From: Alisma plantago-aquatica
Lineage: Eukaryota; Streptophyta; Magnoliopsida; Alismatales; Alismataceae
Length of the DNA stretch: 64,000 nt
Assembly (NCBI GenBank): GCA_963693085.1
Contig: OY856409.1
Span: 1,332,140,415-1,332,204,414, forward strand
Direction: 5' to 3'
The notes under the pieces are model-generated. The model made no database searches. It worked only from the letters and a program-made list of their open reading frames with translations, and was not told the DNA's origin. Position numbers and translations under genes: made by a program. This document shows, piece after piece, positions 13,131 through 26,532 of this stretch; position 1 is the first letter of the stretch; every line of letters starts with the position of its first letter.

Positions 13131-14671
13131 TTTTGTGGCAGTGGAAAATAAAAAATGTAACTATTTCACAAATTCATTTTTCATCTTAACATTGGGCCTT
13201 ATAGGTGAAGTCTAAACTATGAATCTAATTATCGGGATCATATTATTATGAAAAACCTTCTCATCCTGGAACTCATCCTTGAACTTGGTCCTGAGAAAAG
13301 TCCTCTCATCCCTGAACCTCAGGATGAGCTAACTCTCGGTGGGTTACCAAACAACACCCAAGAAAAAAGAAAATAAAAGAAACTATGTCAGCAAGAACAA
13401 AGTATGTCTACTTTCATGAAAAGGATAACTGTATCAAGTTTTCCTTAGATGGGGTCAAAGGACCCAAGACAGTGGTAAGATTAGGTTGGAAGACCATCAA
13501 TGTGGTATCAACATTAACAAATCAAGATATTAACAAGGAAGACTACTTTCACAAAAGGATAGGATTGTCCACAGTTTTTTAGTGCCTCATATGGGAAAAT
13601 ATATTTAGTCATGACATTATGCCCAATTTAAATAATGTAGATGTACATACCTTGACTTGAATATTAAGTCAGAGATTGGGTCCTAATCCTCCAAGTCTAA
13701 AGTCAACTCAATTGTGAGTGGAATTGGGTTCAAATAGCAGAATGACAGGCCATAATGCCCAAAATAGATCTGCCAAGTTCCAAGTTCATAGTGACAGAGC
13801 ACGGGACTAGAGGAGAAATTGGTACATGGAAAAGTCTAAGCAAGGTGCAATGGAATATGAGATAAGGTTCCATATTTATATGGTTAGATATAATGGTTTC
13901 TATGATGGGGCTCAGAGATGCTCCTGTCCTAAGATTTAGGCATTTCTAGAATATGCCATGACAGGCTTTGAGTAGGCACTTATTAGATGTGAGAGAAAGA
14001 ATCAGAAGACAAAAAGAGTACCACACATAAAAGGAAAAGGAAATCAAAACGTGGTAGGAGGAAAATTAGATACCATATCAAATAGAATGCATTAAACGAA
14101 ACAATTAACAATTACTTTTTAATTGTATATTCTCTTTCTAAATTTATTTGAGGGTCCTAAGATAAAGTAAATTGTGACACACAAGTTAATTAAGTAGAAT
14201 TTGAAATTTACATTAGGTTTTCAATTTTGGAATGTTCAATATGTCATTTACTTTTTTTAAATCCTTTTAGCATTATTTTGTAAATTTACATTAGGTTTTC
14301 ATTTTTTTAATGTTCAATATGTCATTTACATTTTTTAAATCCTTTTATCATTATTTTGTTAATTTATTTTATAATTTGTATGTGGACACTAGTATTATCC
14401 AACTAAAATGGCATTTGGAAATTGGACAAAACATTACATGAAAAATAAATTTGATATTACTTTCTTGTTTAAAAATTGTATGGTGGATTACTTCATATAC
14501 GTGAACATTCTACTTACTATATTTGGTATTCATGTTCCTTTAAAAATTTCCACTCACGAGAGAAATGAAGAATATCTTATATTTCCTCAATCTCTCTTCA
14601 TTGTACTCTACTATGATTATTTCTAATTTCTATTGGATACCAATAACTTAATTTTCAATACATGTTAATGG
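13131..14671. other. Unassigned AT-rich sequence, probably retrotransposon interior
   Basis: A 65-codon plus-strand ORF at 13385-13582 has no family I recognise. No splice-consistent gene is visible. The stretch lies between two Athila-type remnants on opposite strands, so it probably holds the junction between those elements. It contains a 78-bp tandem duplication at 14204-14359. Confidence 0.3.
14204..14359. repeat. Two tandem copies of a 78-bp AT-rich unit
   Basis: Both copies begin AAATTTACATTAGG and end in CATTATTTTGT. They differ at a handful of positions. A simple slippage or unequal-exchange duplication is the likeliest cause. Confidence 0.8.
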
Positions 14672-14676
14672 TTTCC

Positions 14677-17556
14677 ATAATATCACCTCCTTACTAAAAT
14701 TTAAAGGAAGTACAAAACATCCATCTTTTTAGAAACCGGCATGTATAATATTCATATTTAGGGATGCATGTATAATATTCCAAGTAAACCGGCATGCACC
14801 AGATACATTATAAAATGTCAATAACAGTGGAAATAAAAGTACTAAACCTATTACATGGCTTTCGTTGTTCATTACATGATTGTTCCCAAAAGAAAAACAT
14901 AAGAGAAAAGGATCTAGCTATAGCAACCTAGACATGTTTTCAGATAGCTTGAGATCTACTGTTAAGATGACTTCCTTAAAACTTCTCCTTCTCCTTGCTC
15001 ATCACCAACACCTGGGTGGTTGGGAAAGCACCCAACAAAAGGGGAAAGAAAACAAGGTATATGTCACAAAACTAGTCTAGGATAACAAGATAAGTAAAGA
15101 AAATAAGAAAATGATAGGGTTCATCATAAGATGCAGATAACAAGAGTATGAGGCCATATTCAAAAGAAATTTGCCATTAACAATTATATTAAAAAGGATT
15201 TGCATGTAAGATAATTATGTCTACCTAACTAAGTAGGGTTGAGGCACCTACCAGACCTCTAACCTATAGGTGAGGGGAGAATAAGACATTCCCAATCACC
15301 TACACAATTATTTAGGGGAGAATAAAAACATTCCCCACGATGATTAAATACATGCCCTCTGTGGGTGGTTGTACATAAGTACTGCTACTTTAAATTAAAT
15401 AGAGCATAAACCTACATGCTGGAAAAGTAGTCATGGAAAGAGTAGTCATAATATTCAACAAGCATGACATTGGGGTATAAGACTCAAACAAGAAGAAATT
15501 ATAATTTGATTTGAGGCATGAACACCATTAGGATTCAAGAATATAAGATTTAAGCCTCATTAGGGAAATATAGGGTTTGGCTACAATTATCCCAACATAG
15601 GGTGTAAGGAATGCACATACCTCTCTTGCTGATATCAATTACTAACTTTCACCACTTTAATTGAGTCCAAGTTCCACTTTGCTTATTTTCAATGTACTAA
15701 CATGTATTAGAGTACATAGTGCACATTAATGTATAGAAACCCTAATTTCAGTACTTTTTAGCAAAATTCAGATTTATCTTTTGAAAATATCACCGATGAA
15801 CTTAGTAGGTTCTCCTAATCAAGAAAACATATTTTTATGTTAATTTTGGATTTATGAGGATTACGATGTACCTTTTATGGCTTTTATGCATTAAATTCAT
15901 TTTACGAAAATCACCCTTCATAAAACCATGAAATCAGGCCTTTAAAATATTTGTATTAGATATAGATTAATTTTAGAATTCCAAAAAATATTTATTTCTC
16001 AAATTTGGATAAGCGGATTAAAAGATATGAATGTTTCAATACTGACCAATAGGAAATTGCCACCTCATCAAACCGATCGAGATAATTGAAGAGAGAGGGA
16101 GAGGGAGAAAACACCATTTGACCCAAGATCAAGTTTGGAGTTGAATATCTAACCAAACTAGAGCTTCTAGAGAAGGTAAAAAATCAAGAAACCAAAACCC
16201 TAGAAGAACATGGTAAATAGAGATGGAGATCATCAATTTTAAACATAGAAGCATGAGTTTTAAGAATGTAGTAAGAAATATATGAGAAAGGGGTTAAATT
16301 GTTTTTTCTCTATGAAGGTAATAAGGTCCAAATAGAAAGATCCCTAGATTATCTTTCTTGAGCAAAGTCACCTTCTCCACTTTAGAGGTGCAAACCCTAG
16401 CAAAAGAGCATGTAGATGAGACGTTTTATTGTTCTAGGTGGAGTTTTACCATGGAAGGTCATGGTTCCAACCTGGAAGAAGGTGGGAGGAATACTAACAT
16501 CATGAAAACAGGGAAGGAAAGGAGGATACTTACTATGTTTGGTCAAAATCACCAAGGAGGAGCTTAAGAAATCCTAAATAGAGAAATTTGAAACCCTAGG
16601 AGCCTTCTTCACCAAGGTAGGCACCCTCTTTTATCTTGGGACAGAAAATTCATGGCCAAACATAGAAGGGAATATTATCTAAGATGGAGGAAAGACAAGT
16701 AGATGATTTCTTCTTAGATTGGGAGGTGGGAAGGGGTAGGCATGGCTTTATAAGAAGGGGGCAAGCATGAGGTGTCTATGTGACTTTCCATGTGTCCTTA
16801 GGCTAAGGCTTCATGGCCATGCAAGAGGACAACTCATAGAAACTAATTGTATGTACAAGTTCGGTCCTAAAAGCCCATGGAGGCTTCTAGGCCATCCCCA
16901 CTGTCCTCCAAACAAAGAAATAACCACATTGGTTGATAGCTTTTAAAGATAAGCTCATTTATAAAGAGGGTAATCCCTATAATGCCCTTGGAGAGAAACA
17001 CCTTCAAACCAAGGTGCAACCAGGTGCCCCATGGTTAAAAATCTAGACAATGGTAAGGGAATATATAAAGATTAAAATTCAGGTGATAATTTGCAAAGAA
17101 AACCTCCCAATTGGGTAAATTGCATAAAAGTCCAGAATGTACCTAAAACTGCATAACTTGCACAAACAACATCCAAATCGAACCAAATTTGAAACATAGG
17201 CTCATTTTATGTTTTCAAACCACATAAAAAAGTTATATTAAGGTTTAGAGCACTTAATTATGGTAATTAAGTTTGTTTGATACATTTAATTAAGGTTTAG
17301 GGCCTTGCACTTCTAGCACAAATTAATATATCATTGTTCTACTAAAGTGGTGATTTTGCATTTTAGATCCTTAAATAAGATTTCACTGAGGTATTTGTGG
17401 ATAAACCCTTATATTGGTACAATTAGTGAATAAATGTTCACTAAACCACTATAAATTCCACTAATTAAATAGTGAACGACATAAAGGATAGAAATGAAAG
17501 GGAAACTTGGGAAAATGGTTTACATGGAGATTACATCTAAGATTAATTATGTTACA
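14677..17556 (-). mobile_element. Solo LTR, gypsy type (2.9 kb), minus strand
   Basis: The minus strand starts at 17556 with TGTAACATAATT. TTTCC occurs on both sides (14672-14676 and 17557-17561), giving a perfect 5-bp TSD. The distal end (14677) has lost the usual TTACA. Near that end the minus strand resembles the end of the 8983-12578 LTR (TTTTATTTC, CTGTTAT, GTATC), so the two are related families. A TATAAAG box at about 16753-16759 on the minus strand is followed by a leader. No internal region or PBS is found. Confidence 0.6.
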
Positions 17557-17561
17557 TTTCC

Positions 17562-20430
17562 ACATTCCACTAATATAGTTTCTACACCTAACTAAGAAGA
17601 AAAACTTTTGCATGTACTAAAGGATCTAGAGGATATTTTGGGTAAAAGATTATTAGTATTAAGGATAGTTCGCCTACCCTCTACATTCACAAGATCAAGA
17701 TGGTGTAGGATGAGAAGAGATATGGTCAATCACAAAGGAGGATCAACCCCAACATGCAAGAATTGGTGAAGCTTGAGGTAGCGAGATTACTAAATGCTAG
17801 CATGATTTACACAATATTTAATAGTGATTGGGTAAGTCATGCCTAATTAGTACCTACGAAGGTTATTGTAAATAATTCTAAAAATGAACTAACAAAAAAT
17901 GGAGCACGTAGTAGTTGCATATTCTATATTGATTATCGTTTATTAATAACAATGCTAGATAATATTGATTCATTGTACCCTTTATGTATCAAATGTTATA
18001 AATATTGGGCAACCACCCTTACTAATATTTTCTAGATGGAACTCATGCTACAACCAAATACATATAGCTCTAGAGGGTCATGAAAAATTGCATTCACTTG
18101 TAATTATGGAACTTATGTGGTTAGGAAAATGTCATTTGGGCTATGTAATGCCCCAACCAGTTTCCAAATACTCATGATACAATATTTCTGTCATGTATAA
18201 GATGTTTCTTGAGATCTTCATTAATGAAATTTCTATTTTTGGGGATTCTTTTCAAAATGTCCTTGATGATTAAGCTTCATCTTGGTTAAGTTAGAATAGA
18301 CAAACTGTATCCTAAATGGATATCTATTTCATGGTTGAGGAGGTGATACTTCTAGGACATACTATATCATATAAGGGTAGGTCTGGCTAAAGACTGATGT
18401 ATTAAGAATTTGGCACCACTAAGTACCATAAAAGGGGTTAGGATTTTCGTAGGACATACCTATTTATATAGAATATTCATTGAGGTATTCTCAAAGTGAA
18501 TAAATACAATGTGCAATATTTTGATGAAAGATACAAAATTATGACTTTGATCAGGATTGTGTAGTGACTTTCAATTGACTTAAATCCAAGTTGTCGATGG
18601 AACCCGTCTACCTCACTTGAACAGACCGTACTTCTTTTTTCATTTTGTAACCATGTGTGACACTAGTGACATAATTTTGAGAAAATCATTTGGACAATAC
18701 AATGGAAAATCCTTTCACATAATATACTATGCCATAAATTACTTAATAATACTTAAATGAATTATTTCACAATACAGAAAGAACTTTAGTTGTAGCATTT
18801 ACTTTTGAAATTTTTTGATATTATCTTTTTGGTTCAAAACCCATTGTAAACATTGATTAGTATGTGCTAAAATACTTGTCCTAGAATGAAGATTCAAAGC
18901 TGAGACTCATCAGGTGGAATATTTTTTTACATGAATTTGACTATGAGATCAAGGAAAATTTAGGTATCCAAAGTGTCATATATAATCACCTATCTAGACA
19001 AGAGGTAATTTAAGGGGACGAGATGCATATTTTATAGGAGATGACTTCTTGAGTGATAGACTCTTTAGGATCCAAAGATTCACCCAAAGGTTTATGGTCA
19101 TAGAAAACTTCCTAATGTGGGATGTTATTCCGAAAAGCCAAAGGTGGTAATAATAGAAGAGATTCTTGTCTAAAGTTGATTTATACTTTTAGGAATATTA
19201 TTACTTGTATAGGAGGTGTAATGATGGGATCATTAGGAGATGTTTGACGAAGAAGAAACCAAGCTCATTTTGCATCACAGTAATACATAATTGATTGTAG
19301 GGCACTACAATTCTAACTATATTTGTTAAGGTTTTATGTTATGATCTCTATTGGCTGGAGTATTAGGGATTATAATGAATATATGCTTCAATGTGATTAT
19401 TGATGTGCAAGAAAAATATCTAAGAAACATGATGTACTACTTCAATATATATTAGAGGTGGATTGTTTGATGTTTAATAAATAGAATTTATGGACCATTC
19501 ACACCGTCCAATGGTTATGTATATATTTAGGTGATGTTCTATCTTGTGTCCAAATGGTAGAAGCCATATAAAATAGAACTACTGACTCAAACTTTGTATG
19601 TTTTTTAATAAAGAAAAATTTTATTCCTTATTTGGCACACCAATATATATTACTAGCGATGGGGTGACACAATTTTGTGAAAAATGTTTTAACAAAGTTT
19701 GGAAGAAATATGGTGTCACCCTTAAAATTTCAACCCTTTACCATCATTATACTTGTGGCCAAGTGGAGATTACAAATAGATAAATATAAAGAATCCTAGT
19801 GAAAACAACATTTCTTTCTAGGAAATATTGGTCAAGTCCTCTTAATGACACACTATGGGAATATCCAACTTATTTTAAAACTTCACCAGATTGTCTCCAT
19901 AATGGCTAGTTTAAGAAAATTCATGTTACTTACCTATAGATCTAGTCATATTAGGCCATAAAGAAATTCAACTATATTATGAATGTTGCTAAGGGTTCTA
20001 GGTTATTGAAATCAAGTGAATTTGATGAAATTAGGCATGATTAATATGGAAGGTCTAGGTTGCATTAAGATAGAACCAAGCAATGACATGATAAACACAA
20101 ATTAAGTTGCATAGTTGAACTTGATCAACTCATGATCTTTTATCTTATGGTTGATAATATTTCCAGGGAGTTTGAAGTCCAAGTGTTTAGTTCCATTTTG
20201 AGTCACCAAAGTCTTCCCCCATGGTGCTCCTTAGGCCAAAAAGTATCACCTGGACATGTTATGGGTAAACTAGTATAGTTTACAAGGCTATTATGGGGTG
20301 ACGTGGAAGATGTTGAACATGTATTTTATCTCCTTGTACCTATTGATGAATGATGAGAAGACCATTGTCTGGCTAAGGGACATACAAATCAAGCACTTGT
20401 GGGAGCAACCCACTTTTCATTTTACATAGT
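17562..20430 (+). pseudogene. Athila-like Ty3/gypsy pol pseudogene (RT, RNase H, integrase), plus strand
   Basis: In gene order: RT at 17740-18260 (NPNMQELVKLEVARLLNAS, FYIDYR, MSFGLCNAPTSFQ); RNase H and its tail at 18690-19020 (NGKSFHIIYYAI, SPI-TR); integrase finger at 19380-19430 (CARKISKKHD), then YILEVD, then core at 19598-19783 (LFGTPIYITSDG, KKYGVTLKIST, CGQVEITNR); C-terminal part to about 20430 (KFNYIMN, DEIRHD, KHKLS). Every block is split by stops and frame changes. The family is recognised by the spacing and by NPNMQE and GQVEI(S/T)NR. It is on the opposite strand from the remnant at 7-13 kb and so is a separate insertion. Confidence 0.85.
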
Positions 20431-22940
20431 TTGTTCAGGAATATATATATCTATGTATGTTGCCAAATTTTTCATACATGATTATGTGTATTTTTAGAAT
20501 ATAATACGTTCTTGGTCATAGATAGTTCAACATTTTTGGCTAGAATTACCTTCCACACAACATGTATTTTTAAGCATGTGACAATTTTAAGTTCACATGA
20601 AAAAAAGAAAATGAATAGATGACAAAATGACATGTTGTGTTCCATTGTGACACACCATGTCAATTTTCCCATAGCTTTTCATTAAGGTAACTGAGAATTT
20701 ACACAAAGTGTCCTCCTAAAGAATGTTGTACCATGATATCTTCATTGATACTAATGGACAACATGACATGTCTACTTCTCATCATGTCATGCCATTTTTT
20801 AAAGGAGTTTGACTCTATCAACTGACATTATAAATAACATACTGATTCACTTACATGATATGCCAAAAAGTTCTCTGTAACAATGATCGTCACAGATGTT
20901 GGACACGTCATGCCTCCACAACCATGTTGTGCCATTATTTAGAGACTACCTCAAAAAGACCCAATATCCAGCATGTTGAGTTGATTGCCAAACATGGAGT
21001 GTATTATTGTGGGAACAATCACAGTGATTCCAATGACAACAAGATTTGTACATAGACATACACGTCATTTTTGACACATATGCTTGAAAATTTATGAATG
21101 AAAAGAAGATGATGACCAAGATTCTTACTCATGGCCCTCTTAGTCACACTAGTAGTAGGGGTCCTTTGACGATGATTCCCCACATTGAGCATCCATTTGT
21201 ACCTCATAAAAAACTTATCATTCATAGTGTGGGCATTGTATTGAATAACCTTGGGGTTTGGTGAAACATGGGCTGTTTGCTATGTTTTTCTTTTATATTT
21301 GTACTCATCATGTCTTATTCTTGCATCATATATGTTTCTATGTTTCATGTTTGCATCTCATACTTGAACTTTATTTTGTAGTTTTTAACTTTTTTTGCAT
21401 TTCATATATGCACATACGTTTCTCTATAAAGTACAAGTTTGAATATTTTCAAATGTTAAGTTTGAATAATTTTACAAAAAGTCATCATCACAAAATGTAA
21501 TTTGTTTCAAATGTTCATCTAGTTCATTTTCACTCCTTTTCATTCACCATGATATGTTTGTCATGTCTTTGTAATGATAATATGAAAAGTGGTGATGCAT
21601 CTTAAATGTTTAATTTCACTCATCAACCTGAAACTTTTTAAGTATTGCAACTAATTCTAGAACATGAGCGATAAACTGAATATTGATATTACTAAACATA
21701 ATTTAATTGTGGATCTCTACATTGTGATAAGGAGATAGATCTCCCATTTTTGTCTTGAATAAACTTACTGAAAGAACTTCATTGCAAGACCCTAATGATT
21801 TAACTACTTATGAAAACTATTTGGAGTAGCAAATTTTGCATTCCTTTAATTGGAAAAGTGGAAATAAGTTGCTATGGTAGCTCAATTTCCCTCCTTTTGT
21901 CAAAGTTTCTATTTAACAATATTAACTATAAACGTCTAAGTAGATAATGTTCAATGTATTTTTCTTTTGAGTCCCCCAGGACAAGGTTTTGTATAAACTT
22001 TGGCTTAAGAATATACCCGCCATTAAAATTCTAGTACCTTTAATATTACCTTGTGGATCCAAAACTAAAATCTTGAAATATATGATTACTCACCGGATAT
22101 TATGGTCAATGTGATGTCAAACTTTAACCAAATTAAAGTTGTTAATCAAATTGATCAATTAGAGATACAATATCATTTTGATCAATTAGAGATACAATAT
22201 CATTTTTCTCTAAAACATTTTCTATGCACTCACACATTAACATGATGCTACGGTCCAAATTTAAACTCAAATGGATACTCCTAATTACTACAATTTTATG
22301 ACGTTTGGGAGATAACCCAATTTGTTAATCCCTTTTTCTCTTGGTTTTTCCAAGTATCTGATTCATTACAACCAATGGTATCCCATGGATCAAAATCCCT
22401 TGAATTGAGGCCTGATCAAAGGGCAGACCCATTGTCTCCTACCTATTTCAATTAATAATATGAGAAGGATAGAGTTATTATGAAAGTTTCCACACCTTAT
22501 TACCTTAAATGCTAATCTTTTCCCTCCCACAAGCTTTGTTTCATCATTTGTGTCACACATCTCACAAGCTTGACATGTTTTAAGGCACTCAATGTGATAA
22601 TCCAATCTTCTACCCTTTACCTCTCTTACTTCAGCAATGAGGATTTTGAATGATCTCATCTAGTCCTAATCGAGAGATATAAAATCCCTTGTTATCTCTT
22701 ATGCCTCACTGGAACGCATTCTCACAGTTTCCCATTCACCTCAAACCCCGAACACCATTCCCTTGTTCCTTGATTTTTTACCATGTTGTTCATGACATCG
22801 GGGATCTATTGTAGGTGTGATCATGTCCTTCACCCTCTTAGAAGAAGGAGATATGCTCTATGACCTCACACTATGAACCCAAGGCCGAGAAGCCTCCTCG
22901 ACACCTTGTGACGAGCCCCCTATGATGGTTTATCTAAGTT
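20431..22940. other. Unassigned sequence downstream of the Athila pol
   Basis: It probably contains the long non-pol 3' part of the Athila element, which in this lineage often carries an env-like ORF, but I see no membrane-protein frame that survives. ORFs of 66-89 codons at 20472-22659 match nothing I know. A perfect 27-bp tandem duplication lies at 22153-22206. GC rises at 22690-22920, which reads as decayed coding or leader sequence of unknown origin. Confidence 0.3.
22153..22206. repeat. Perfect 27-bp tandem duplication
   Basis: Two identical adjacent units starting GATCAATTAGAGATAC. The exact match implies it is recent relative to the surrounding decayed sequence. Confidence 0.9.
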
Positions 22941-22945
22941 CCAAC

Positions 22946-25786
22946 TATAACATTCCAAAAATTGAATAATTAGTGAAAAATTACATTTGAGTCCTTCATG
23001 AATTGTGCACTAAATAAACCCAACTTGTTGCATCTCAATGCAAACACCCCAATTCAGTCAAAATTAATATTTAACACACTTTATCAATCCTTAATGTATT
23101 TTGGTTATCATCAATAATTATATGAACCCTAATTGGTCAAATTTTGTCCAATAGAGTCAATACAAATAAAGTAAACCCTAATTGACAATAAATGGTAAGA
23201 TAAATCAACTAGGGATCGATCATGAATTCATAAATGAGACTAATCATATTAGGGTGGCGACACATAATTTTGAACATCAAATTTGGAAAATAACTATCTA
23301 AGAGTGTTCTAGATCCTATAATACACCTCTGGTCAAAATTTGAGGCCTATTGGACCTCATCTTACACCTCAGTTGATTTGAGAAATAAACGATATAGTTT
23401 AAGCCCTATATTATTGATTAATCTATTATTATGACATTGATGCATCTAAATCCTGATAAAATGTGTGTCACACGCCCTATGGATGGAGTTATAGTTTGAT
23501 CCAGACTCTCAAACTCAAAGTTATTTGTGAGTGGAGGGACTCTCTCCTTTTCCCGACTCGCACATTCCTTGGGACTTCATGGTAAGTAGTATCATTCCCC
23601 TAATCTCTGTGACTAGCACATCCCATCCCTACCTCTGGATATATGTATGCTTCTCACTATTGGGCAAGCACATAGATCCCTTATTTAATAGGAATTCATC
23701 CACTCCAATTCCTAGACCACAAACCATCCTATAACTACCCAAACTCCCATCTGATATCCCAACCACCCTCAGACCGTATCATGTCTATGTAATCATCTGA
23801 AAGATTTGTGGCAATAGGATAAAAAAAGTATCTCATGGTCACCCTTTTATTTAGTCTTTGGAACCCCATGTCGACCTTGCCCCTGGACCTCTTTGTTGTT
23901 TGCAACACATCTATTGACCACCCTGGCTGTTCAAGGCAACACGGGTTGCTTGAAGAGCCGATGTGGTGATCTCTATGTAGGCAAATGTGATGACCGTAAA
24001 AGTAATTTCCTTTTTCCATCGTCTACACAATTTTGTTGTTGTTATATCAACCATCGGTTCTCTAGTAACTTGCCACCTATCTCCCTAGTTTCTTCACCAA
24101 GAACTTTGTTTCACTTCTACAAGTTGAACCATGACTTCTATTTATGGTGTGGTGGGGTTTTCATAGGTTTCCTTCTCCTGTCTTCTCCTTGCCATGTTGG
24201 GATAAGCTCGTGGTTCACCAAACTAGGAAACAGCCTGAGTCAGGTACTAGTAGCTTCATGAGGATGTGGGCAACTCACCACTGATTTTAGCTTCCACTGA
24301 CTCTAGTCAGAAGTAAGTTTTGGTTTCCTCATGACATGGTCTGTGCTCTACGGGTTGGTTGTTCATCGCAAGCTTGAATGTAGATGAAAAGTGGTCAAAT
24401 AGAAACTTTACCCATGGTCTCTATTACTGTTGTTAGGCACCCTAATAGGCATAGTTGAGATTTAGTCACCTCAATTGTTTTTGACTGCATATTTATTTAT
24501 TGGGAGACCCTAGACATGTGGCAGAATCCTATTGAGCCAACTGGACAAGTGCCTCCACCTAGTGGTTAATGTATTTATATATGTGGATTTTTCCTAATTG
24601 ACCAATACTTCATATATATAACTAATTAATAAATTATCAATGAGATGATTAAAAATATGATTTGAGAGGAAATTTTTATTAGAACCTAGTTTCATTATCT
24701 CTAGACACTGAATCCAACATCTTTGACCATATTTTCTTAAAAGACCAAAATTAAGGTCTAGTTAACTATTAAGATGAATCTGAGAAGTATTATGAACATG
24801 GTAGTTAGAGTTCATCAACTACAAGAATGTGACTATGGTTTTTACAACCTAAGAAGAGCAACTAGGATCTTCTCTAATAGAGAAGTAAGAGGGTCCACAC
24901 ATTTTGAGTATTAAGTATTGGTATTCAATCACATTCTGAATATTATGATAATCAAGGATAATTATATGCATAAATATGTACTTCAAGTTTCATATTACTC
25001 ACATAAATGTTTCCTAAAATATATTGAATTATGATTATACTTTAGTGTTATTTCAAGAATCCATGTCATGGTCATATAAAGTTCAACTGAAGAAAATTTA
25101 TTTGAAGTTAGTTATGAATCAAGTAATGGGTTGTGTAATGTTGTCTTCATCATGTCAATGTTAAGCCTTCAAGTCTTATGACTTATGTGTAATCATGAGC
25201 TCAATTTGAGCATAAGTAATTGCACTCAATTGTAATTCATGAGTTCAAATGGAACATCAGTTGATCTTATGGCCCTTATGAGTACAATTGGTGTATAAAA
25301 GTAGAGGACACTATAATCAACCATAAGATCATAATATATGAATTCAAATTCATTTCTCAATAAGTTTCACATTTTCCTTATTGCCAAAATTATATTTTGT
25401 TATAACATACTCAATGTTTCTTACTCTAATGTAGTATTTATTGCATGCATTGAAGGGGGATGATGTCTGCAGTAGGAAAGAACAAGGAAGCATAGACAAG
25501 GATCATACGTCTCAGATATGACTTAGGAGTTTAGCCCTGGTGGGGTACCAACTATCCTATGGAATTCAGTATAATTTTCAAGAAGTATGAAGATCATGTA
25601 CTGGTCTAGCTTAGTTTAAAGATTAAGTTTTATGTTGTGGAACTTGATACATCAGAATTGCATTTATCTTCTTGAGTTGGTTGAATGAGAATATAATTTT
25701 ATGTAATGATTATATTTTTTTAAACCCCAATAAGAATTAATCTTAATCTAAATAATGCATGTGTTATACAAACTTGGGGTGTTACA
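22946..25786 (+). repeat. 5' LTR (2841 bp)
   Basis: It starts TATAACATTCC (the TG terminus has decayed to TA) and ends GGTGTTACA just before the PBS. It repeats as 26533-29352, for example the GACTCTCTCC block at 23538 and 27122 and the TAAGATCATAATAT block at about 25321 and 28915. Short ORFs inside (23531-24261) are chance frames of the LTR. Confidence 0.85.
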
Positions 25787-25789
25787 ATA

Positions 25790-25801
25790 TGGTATCAAAG
25801 C
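25790..25801 (+). other. Primer-binding site (tRNA-Met type)
   Basis: TGGTATCAAAGC, one base from the usual TGGTATCAGAGC, lies three bases after the LTR end. It sets the plus strand as the sense strand. Confidence 0.8.
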
Positions 25802-26518
25802 CTAAAAATATTGTTGGTCGTCATGATTTTCACACAATTTCCAAGGAATCTCTTACATCCATCCTTTAATGATAAAAAACATATGTATTGTGGTAGGAAA
25901 CCAATGAGTTAGAATGAATATCCATTTTATTTGAGAGGTAAGAAACCTACAAGAAATATGGGTTTAGAGAAATATCTATGGACATATGTGTTTTAGATAG
26001 GAATTTATCTTACTAAGATCCTTTGTGTTAACTCTACCATAGCTAATGGCATGTCATTTCTTCTTATAAATGATGATGGCCAACTAATTTAGAAATTTAG
26101 AGGAAATGCCAAGAGTAAAAGACTTATTATGCATATGTTCTTTCTTCTTGGTAGAATATATGGTATCAGACATGTATGCCACTAAGATCTTGAATAATAG
26201 CATAATTACTTCTCACACATTTAGACTTGTGTCTGACCAAAACAAATTCGGAGGTGCCTCCAAGAGATTTGATATAGAAGACCTAAACCAGAAATCCATC
26301 TAAACCTAATACATCTAGATAGTAGATACTCAATTCATGATTAAAAGTCTGAAGATGTGAGGTTAGTTTGAGGATGGAGTTAATGAAGGTATGACCAAGA
26401 TCAAACCCCATCTTGAGTTAGATAGAAGTGTTTATGTCATGTCTCTATTTCACATACTAGGGATAAGTAAAACCCTAATCTAGGTAGTACGTGGAAATTT
26501 TGAGGAAACATTTCTATT
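25802..26518 (+). pseudogene. Residual interior of the long-LTR element
   Basis: About 0.7 kb between PBS and polypurine tract. One 65-codon ORF (26106-26303) has no recognisable domain. A normal gypsy interior is 4-6 kb, so most or all of gag-pol is missing. I cannot tell whether this is a gag remnant or unrelated filler. Confidence 0.5.
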
Positions 26519-26532
26519 AAGGTGGGTAGAAT
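26519..26532 (+). other. Polypurine tract
   Basis: AAGGTGGGTAGAAT immediately before the 3' LTR, the usual position of the plus-strand primer. Confidence 0.7.
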
